Assembly: GCA_937974565.1 (NCBI GenBank)
Contig: CALJWL010000014.1
Location: 1 to 40,136 of the forward strand
Origin: an uncultured Arenicella sp.
GTDB taxonomy: Bacteria; Pseudomonadota; Gammaproteobacteria; Arenicellales; Arenicellaceae
DNA length: 40,136 bases
Direction: 5' to 3'
Shown: positions 35,429-40,136 of the stretch, piece after piece
How the letters are laid out: the number at the start of each line of letters is the position of its first letter
Position numbering within the stretch: the stretch's first letter is position 1
Program-made: the position numbers and the translations under genes
The notes under the pieces: generated by a model
Databases searched by the model: none
Told to the model about the DNA's origin: nothing
The model's input: the letters and a program-made list of their open reading frames with translations, nothing else

Positions 35429-36545
35429 TAACAGTTTAAAGATCGAGAGAGTTGAGACGTTTGTATTAGATGTCCCAACCACTCGCCCTCATGTTTTAGC
35501 TATGACGACAATGAATCACCAAAGTATGGTGATTCTAAGGCTCACTTTTTCTGATGGTACTCAAGGCATTGGAGAAGCGACAACCATTGGCGGCTTAAGT
35601 TATGGTGATGAAAGTCCAGAGGGTATTCAGCTCACCCTTGATAACTACATAACGCCGATGCTGTTAAAAAATGAGTATAAGAGCGTTGGCGCGACCATGG
35701 CGTTTATTAATCGCAATATTGTTGGCAATCGCTTTGCCAAAACAGCGATTGAAATAGCTTTGTACGACGCATTAGGTCATCGTTTAGGCGTGCCTGTTTC
35801 TGAGTTATTAGGCGGCCGAGTCGTTGATCGTTTATCAGTGCTATGGGTCCTCGCAAGTGGCAATTTAGATTCCGATATAGATGAAGCGCATAAGATGATT
35901 GAGTCTCGCCGACACAATGTCTTTAAAATCAAAATAGGTAAACGCAGCGTTGAGGAAGATGTCGCTCATGTAGCCGCGGTTAAAAAAGCAATTGGCGACA
36001 CCGGTCGAGTTCAAGTTGATGTAAATCAAGCATGGACTCGTTCTCAAGCAAATCGAGCTGCCCCAATGCTGGCTGATGCTGGCATTGACTTAATCGAACA
36101 ACCGCTTGCATTCAATGATATTGAAGGTGCTCAACATTTGGTTAATCAAGGCGTTATCCCAATTATGTTAGATGAAAGCGTGCAAGGACCGAAGGTCGCG
36201 CTTGATCTGGTTCGCGCAAAAGCAGCCGACATTTACGCAATAAAAATACTTCAAGCAGGCGGGCTTACTGAAGCACAAAAAGTAATCTCATTCGCTCAAA
36301 CTTCAGGCGCTGCTCTTTATGGCGGCACCATGCTGGAATCGCCAGTATGCACTATTGCGTCCGCTCAACTGTTCAGCACCTATGAGCAATTTGAATGGGG
36401 CACTGAGCTGTTTTCACCATTATTGCAAAACGACAGTTTTATTAACGAAACACTAGACTATTCAGACTTTCAATTAACCGTGCCCAATACACCGGGCTTA
36501 GGTATTTCATTGAATCAAGAAAAGGTCGATTTTTATAAACGCTAA
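35421..36545 (+). CDS. catB: Muconate cycloisomerase CatB
   Basis: This enolase-superfamily enzyme converts cis,cis-muconate to muconolactone. It has 374 residues, as expected. The catalytic KIK motif is K169/K171, the metal ligands are D200 (DVNQAW), E226 (LIEQPL) and D251 (LDES), and the second-site lysine is K275. The N-terminal capping domain carries THRP-like [10 protein letters not shown] and the loop [11 protein letters not shown]. The start is a GTG overlapping the catIJ stop by eight bases. Chloromuconate cycloisomerase is closely related, but the context is the plain catechol pathway. Confidence 0.92.
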   Translation: MSDNSLKIERVETFVLDVPTTRPHVLAMTTMNHQSMVILRLTFSDGTQGIGEATTIGGLSYGDESPEGIQLTLDNYITPMLLKNEYKSVGATMAFINRNIVGNRFAKTAIEIALYDALGHRLGVPVSELLGGRVVDRLSVLWVLASGNLDSDIDEAHKMIESRRHNVFKIKIGKRSVEEDVAHVAAVKKAIGDTGRVQVDVNQAWTRSQANRAAPMLADAGIDLIEQPLAFNDIEGAQHLVNQGVIPIMLDESVQGPKVALDLVRAKAADIYAIKILQAGGLTEAQKVISFAQTSGAALYGGTMLESPVCTIASAQLFSTYEQFEWGTELFSPLLQNDSFINETLDYSDFQLTVPNTPGLGISLNQEKVDFYKR

Positions 36546-36614
36546 TCTTGAGATCCAACGTTAACACTTCGAATAACGTTAAACATAAGAATAGAGACAA
36601 AGAGGAAACTACCC

Positions 36615-36905
36615 ATGCTGTTCAAAGTAGAAATGGACGTAAACGTACCGCAAAACATTGACCCCAATGAGTTCGAGGCGACCAAAGCGAAAGAAAAGAA
36701 GTACGCCGAAGAGCTGCAAAAAAGTGGTAAGTGGCGTCACTTGTGGCGCATCGTTGGTCAATATAAAAATATAAGTATTTTTGATGTTGAGAATTCGGAA
36801 GAACTGCACAACATATTAATGGCCTTACCGCTTTATCCATATATGACTGTGCGCGTTGAAGCCTTATGTCGCCATCCGTCGTCCATTCATGAAGACGATC
36901 GATAA
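36615..36905 (+). CDS. catC: Muconolactone delta-isomerase CatC
   Basis: This enzyme isomerises muconolactone to 3-oxoadipate enol-lactone. It is exactly the usual length (96 residues) and follows the family from end to end: MLFKVEMDVNVP, FEATKAKEKKYAEELQKSGK, WRHLWRIVGQYKNISIFDVE and LPLYPYMTVRVEALCRHPSS. AGAGGA lies before the ATG. It sits between catB and catA. Confidence 0.95.
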   Translation: MLFKVEMDVNVPQNIDPNEFEATKAKEKKYAEELQKSGKWRHLWRIVGQYKNISIFDVENSEELHNILMALPLYPYMTVRVEALCRHPSSIHEDDR

Positions 36906-36940
36906 TTAAATAAGAAAACCAATCAAAGGAGAAATACGCT

Positions 36941-37816
36941 ATGAGCATCACTCAAAGTGCCGAAATACAAAGCTTGTTAGACGCCATTGCCGGAGTTAAA
37001 AACGATAAAGGCGACCCTCGAACTAAAGAAATTGTGCGCCGAATAGTTGGCGATTTATTTGCCACGATTGAAGACCTCAATATTACTGAAACAGAATTTT
37101 GGAAAGCACTTCACTTTATGCAAGCTGCCGCACCAGAATACGTATTGATCGCCCCGGGCTTAGGGTTTGATCATTTTCATGATGTACTCATGGATGCAGC
37201 CGATGCTGAAGCCGGAAAAACAGGTGGTACACCACGAACCATTGAAGGCCCGTTGTATGTTGAAAACGCGCCAGTCGCTGACAATGAAATCACCTTAGTC
37301 ACCGACGAAGAGGGCACACCAATGCATTTAAGTGGGGTGGTGAAAGATCTTGACGGCAAGCCAATCAAGGGCGCTGTTGTTGAAGTTTGGCATGCTAGCA
37401 AAGACGGTGGTTATTCGCACTTTGATCCTTCGTTGAAAGAATTTGCGTTCCGCGGAGGTATTCGCACGGGTGATACTGGTAGTTATACCGCTCACAGCAT
37501 CATGCCATCAGGCTATGCCGCCCCTCCAGGTGGCTCAACCGAAGGCCTTTTAGATCAACTCGGTCGTCATGGTAATCGCCCAGCACACATACATTTCTTT
37601 GTGTCCGCTCCTGGCTATAAGCATTTAACAACCCAAATCAATATCGCTGGCGATCCGTTTACGTATGACGACTTTGCATTTGGCACACGTGACGAACTAG
37701 TAGCTGAATCAAATTCAGTTGACGGAGTCGAACACGTGAAGTTTGACCTTATTATGGTTAAAGCAAGCGATGCTGATGATGAGCAACGCGCTGAACGCCC
37801 TCGAATGGTTGGGTAA
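36941..37816 (+). CDS. catA: Catechol 1,2-dioxygenase CatA
   Basis: This intradiol dioxygenase cleaves catechol to cis,cis-muconate with Fe(III). It has 291 residues. The iron ligands are Y158 (GGYSH), Y192 (PSGYAAP), H216 and H218 (RPAHIHFF); an N-terminal helical dimerisation domain covers about 1-100, and GPLYVENAP opens the catalytic domain. The order and spacing of the ligands match Acinetobacter and Pseudomonas CatA. A clear AAGGAG ribosome site precedes the ATG. It links the IAA pathway, which ends at catechol, to the beta-ketoadipate route. Confidence 0.94.
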   Translation: MSITQSAEIQSLLDAIAGVKNDKGDPRTKEIVRRIVGDLFATIEDLNITETEFWKALHFMQAAAPEYVLIAPGLGFDHFHDVLMDAADAEAGKTGGTPRTIEGPLYVENAPVADNEITLVTDEEGTPMHLSGVVKDLDGKPIKGAVVEVWHASKDGGYSHFDPSLKEFAFRGGIRTGDTGSYTAHSIMPSGYAAPPGGSTEGLLDQLGRHGNRPAHIHFFVSAPGYKHLTTQINIAGDPFTYDDFAFGTRDELVAESNSVDGVEHVKFDLIMVKASDADDEQRAERPRMVG

Positions 37817-37819
37817 ATT

Positions 37820-38614
37820 ATGTCTGCTGATGTCAAATATCTGGTCGCGCGTGATGGTTGTAAAATCGCGTACGAGTATCGTGTGATCGACCCAAGTTTC
37901 AAAACAGTGGTACTAGCGGGTTCGCTCGGAACCACTTTTGAAATGTGGAATCCACAAATAGATGCCTTAAGTGAGCGCTTTAACGTGGTGCGTTACGACG
38001 CACGCGGCCACGGGCGCTCAGATGTCTTTCCAGGCGCTTATTCAATTGATCGTCTGGGCTCAGATGTTATTGATTTGATTGACGCCTTAGACCTGAAAGC
38101 AGTCCACTTTTGTGGGCTGTCAATTGGCGGCATACTAGGGCAATGGTTAGCCTTGCGGCACCCTGAGCGTGTAGACCGCTTGGTACTCGCGAACACAGCG
38201 GCATTTATAGGTTCACCTGAGTTCTGGCAGCAACGCATTGAGTTAATCAATAAGGATGGTGTTGCCTCAATTTGGGAAGGCATTCGTGATCGATGGTTTA
38301 CCACTGAGTTTATAAGCTCAAATACCGAGCTAATGAATCGGCTGCAAACCATGTTCAAATCCATTGATACTCATGGTTATGCCGCGTGTTGTGCCGCTAT
38401 TCGAGATATGGACTTACGTCCTTTCGCGCATATGAATGAACTCGCCACATTGATCATTGCTGGCAGCGAAGACATGGCGACCCCGCCTGAGCAGTCAGAA
38501 GAGTTAGATAAGGCTTATTCAAATAGCCAACTCTTGGTACTCAAAGCCGGGCACCTATCCAACCTTGAACGCAAAGACGAATTTAACCAGGGTTTATTGA
38601 ATTTCTTAGGTTGA
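37820..38614 (+). CDS. pcaD: 3-oxoadipate enol-lactonase (PcaD/CatD)
   Basis: This alpha/beta hydrolase of 264 residues hydrolyses the enol-lactone to 3-oxoadipate. The triad is S101 (CGLSIGG), D218 (AGSEDMATPP) and H245 (KAGHLSNLE), with the oxyanion region near AGSLGTTFEMW and RYDARGHGRSD, both typical of PcaD. It begins three bases after the catA stop. Either pcaD or catD is a fair symbol; sequence alone does not separate them. Confidence 0.92.
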   Translation: MSADVKYLVARDGCKIAYEYRVIDPSFKTVVLAGSLGTTFEMWNPQIDALSERFNVVRYDARGHGRSDVFPGAYSIDRLGSDVIDLIDALDLKAVHFCGLSIGGILGQWLALRHPERVDRLVLANTAAFIGSPEFWQQRIELINKDGVASIWEGIRDRWFTTEFISSNTELMNRLQTMFKSIDTHGYAACCAAIRDMDLRPFAHMNELATLIIAGSEDMATPPEQSEELDKAYSNSQLLVLKAGHLSNLERKDEFNQGLLNFLG

Positions 38615-38684
38615 AACAGACTAAGCACACTACATGTCGTCGCTTGTATGGTGGCGAATAGACACTCCACACAAGAAACTTATG

Positions 38685-39890
38685 ATGACTGACGCTTTTA
38701 TTTGTGACGCTATTCGCACGCCTATCGGCCGATACGGCGGTTCTTTATCAAGCATTCGAGCCGACGACCTTGGCGCTATACCATTGACTGAGCTTATGGC
38801 TCGCAACCCATCTGTCGATTGGACTCAAGTTGATGACGTAATCTTCGGTTGTGCTAACCAAGCAGGTGAAGACAACCGAAATGTCGCTAGAATGTCGACC
38901 CTATTGGCCGGTTTACCTAACAATGTACCGGCTTCTACAATTAATCGCTTGTGTGGCTCTGGTTTAGATGCAATGAGCATGGCTGCAAGAACAATCAAAA
39001 CCCATGAGGCCAGTTTGGTTATTGCCGGTGGTGTTGAGTCAATGTCTCGTGCGCCTTTGGTAATGGGAAAATCGTCTTCAGCGTTTGGCCGTTCGCAAAC
39101 CCTATATGACACAACAATGGGTTGGCGCTTTATAAACAAAAAACTAAGAGCGCAATACGGCGTAGACACTATGCCCGAAACTGCCGAAAACGTTGCAGAG
39201 CAGTTCAACATAAGCCGTGAAGACCAAGACCTATTTGCCTTAAACAGTCAACTAAAGGCGGCGGCGGCGCAAAGCAATGGCTTTTTTGAAGAAGAAATTG
39301 CGTCGGTTGAGATTAACCAACGTAAAAAGGACCCAATCATATTTAACCAAGACGAACACATTCGAGCCAACACTAATCTAGAAGGCCTGGCGAAATTACC
39401 AACACCTTTTCGTGATAATGGAACAGTTACAGCTGGCAACGCATCTGGCTTAAACGATGGCGCATGCGCCATATTGCTCGCATCAGAGGCAGCGATTACA
39501 AAACACGGTTTAACACCCAAAGCAAAAGTGTTAGCAACGACTGTAGTAGGCCTCGAGCCTAGAATCATGGGGTTCGGACCAGCACCTGCCGTTAACAAGG
39601 TGCTTGCGCTCACGGGTTTAAACCTAGACCAAATAGACGTTATAGAACTCAACGAAGCGTTTGCTGCTCAAGGCTTAGCCGTTATAAGAGAACTCGGTTT
39701 GGCCGATGACGACCATCGAGTTAACCCAAATGGAGGAGCAATCGCATTGGGGCATCCTTTAGGGATGTCTGGCGCACGTTTAGTAACAACCGCTGTTAAT
39801 CAGTTAAACAGAATCCAAGGTCGTTACGCGCTTTGTACAATGTGCATTGGAGTAGGGCAAGGAATTGCCACTCTCATAGAGAGGGTATAA
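38685..39890 (+). CDS. pcaF: 3-oxoadipyl-CoA thiolase (PcaF/CatF)
   Basis: This thiolase cleaves 3-oxoadipyl-CoA to succinyl-CoA and acetyl-CoA, the last step of the pathway. C90 (NRLCGSG), H357 ([11 protein letters not shown]) and C387 (CIGVGQG) are the catalytic residues. The start at the second of two adjacent ATGs gives [20 protein letters not shown] and 401 residues, the usual PcaF start and length. The frame is open from 38634, but that part is unlike the family. It is the last gene of the run; an IS66-type end follows after about 105 bases. Confidence 0.93.
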   Translation: MTDAFICDAIRTPIGRYGGSLSSIRADDLGAIPLTELMARNPSVDWTQVDDVIFGCANQAGEDNRNVARMSTLLAGLPNNVPASTINRLCGSGLDAMSMAARTIKTHEASLVIAGGVESMSRAPLVMGKSSSAFGRSQTLYDTTMGWRFINKKLRAQYGVDTMPETAENVAEQFNISREDQDLFALNSQLKAAAAQSNGFFEEEIASVEINQRKKDPIIFNQDEHIRANTNLEGLAKLPTPFRDNGTVTAGNASGLNDGACAILLASEAAITKHGLTPKAKVLATTVVGLEPRIMGFGPAPAVNKVLALTGLNLDQIDVIELNEAFAAQGLAVIRELGLADDDHRVNPNGGAIALGHPLGMSGARLVTTAVNQLNRIQGRYALCTMCIGVGQGIATLIERV

Positions 39891-39904
39891 TTTGTAAAAG
39901 TTCT

Positions 39905-39934
39905 GGCCTACGATAAGGTAGGTTATTGTAGGTC
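39905..39934 (+). terminator. Weak hairpin after pcaF
   Basis: GGCCTAC pairs with GTAGGTC (one mismatch, G-T in RNA), with an alternative inner pairing of CCTAC and GTAGG. There is no T-run, so a Rho-independent stop is doubtful. It is the only hairpin seen between pcaF and the IS66-type end. Confidence 0.25.
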
Positions 39935-39995
39935 AAAACAATGTAACTTACTCCTTTCTCAGTAATTGATATTCTGTCTTTGGCATAAAATTAAG

Positions 39996-40136
39996 GTAAG
40001 CGTCAAGTAACCGACACCCTAGCGCATAATGAAGATCACGATTATGTTCCTGACTTTAATCAGGAGCAAATGATGATCAGACGAAATAAAGCACAGTGGT
40101 TAGATTTAATTAGTGAACAGGCGAGCAGTGGCTTGA
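39996..40136 (+). mobile_element. Left end of an IS66-family insertion sequence (cut by window edge)
   Basis: GTAAGCGTCAAGTAACCGAC fits the GTAAGCG terminal repeat typical of IS66 elements. About 70 bases later an ORF begins that resembles the first accessory gene of this family. The other end and the 8-bp target duplication lie outside the window. Confidence 0.65.
40070..40136 (+). CDS. IS66-type accessory protein TnpA, N-terminal fragment
   Basis: Twenty-two codons are visible, opening MMIRRNKAQWLDLISEQASS before the window ends. The pattern 'RR....W..LI..Q..SGL' is the usual start of IS66 TnpA-like accessory proteins, which carry a helix-turn-helix. AGGAG stands four to seven bases before the paired ATGs. 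Whether the element is complete cannot be seen. Confidence 0.6.
   Translation, partial: MMIRRNKAQWLDLISEQASSGL

Noticed and set aside
38634-38684. N-terminal extension of the thiolase
   Set aside because: These 17 codons are unlike any PcaF start, whereas the second ATG gives the standard 401-residue protein.

Overview
The window looks like chromosomal DNA of a marine-type gammaproteobacterium with moderate-to-low GC. The basis is the tamA-tamB outer-membrane assembly pair, a TonB-dependent receptor, MscS/ZntB/MgtC-type inner-membrane proteins and the IS families present. I cannot name the genus from sequence alone. No rRNA, tRNA or CRISPR was seen.

Region 1 (1-13.3 kb) is housekeeping and stress genes interrupted by decayed insertion sequences. 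It holds the tail of an IS982-like transposase at the left edge, a frameshifted DUF2391-type membrane protein behind mgtC, a divergent CPA1 Na+/H+ antiporter, a dead IS5-family element with recognisable terminal repeats, tamA-tamB, a small secreted protein, a short XRE regulator, an MscS channel, a ZntB-like transporter and a second IS5-type relic.

Region 2 (13.3-25.1 kb) looks like an amine/aldehyde catabolism and uptake region. It has an AraC regulator divergent from an ornithine cyclodeaminase-like protein, RidA and a FAD amine/amino-acid oxidoreductase. Two MFS transporters follow (one of the aromatic-acid AAHS type), then an aldehyde dehydrogenase, a LuxR-type regulator and a TonB-dependent receptor. 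The aldehyde dehydrogenase and receptor genes share an almost identical 18-bp palindrome upstream, one on each side of the LuxR gene.

Region 3 (25.3-39.9 kb) is the main discovery: a complete indole-3-acetate (auxin, IAA) catabolic locus in the order iacR (MarR, divergent) / iacH-A-B-I-C-D-E-F-G. It runs without an evident break into a full ortho-cleavage pathway for catechol: fused CoA-transferase catIJ, catB, catC, catA, pcaD/catD and pcaF/catF. iacG and catIJ overlap by one base, and no LysR-type CatR is present. This suggests that IacR alone may control a 15-gene, 14-kb unit taking IAA through catechol to succinyl-CoA and acetyl-CoA. Strong inverted repeats in the iacR-iacH gap are candidate IacR operators. 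An IS66-type element starts about 100 bp after the last gene and runs off the right edge.

Working model (inference): region 2 oxidises an arylethylamine or amino acid to an aldehyde and then, with the aldehyde dehydrogenase, to an arylacetate such as IAA. Region 3 then mineralises IAA. Region 3 is well supported by gene content and order; the link to region 2 is a hypothesis.
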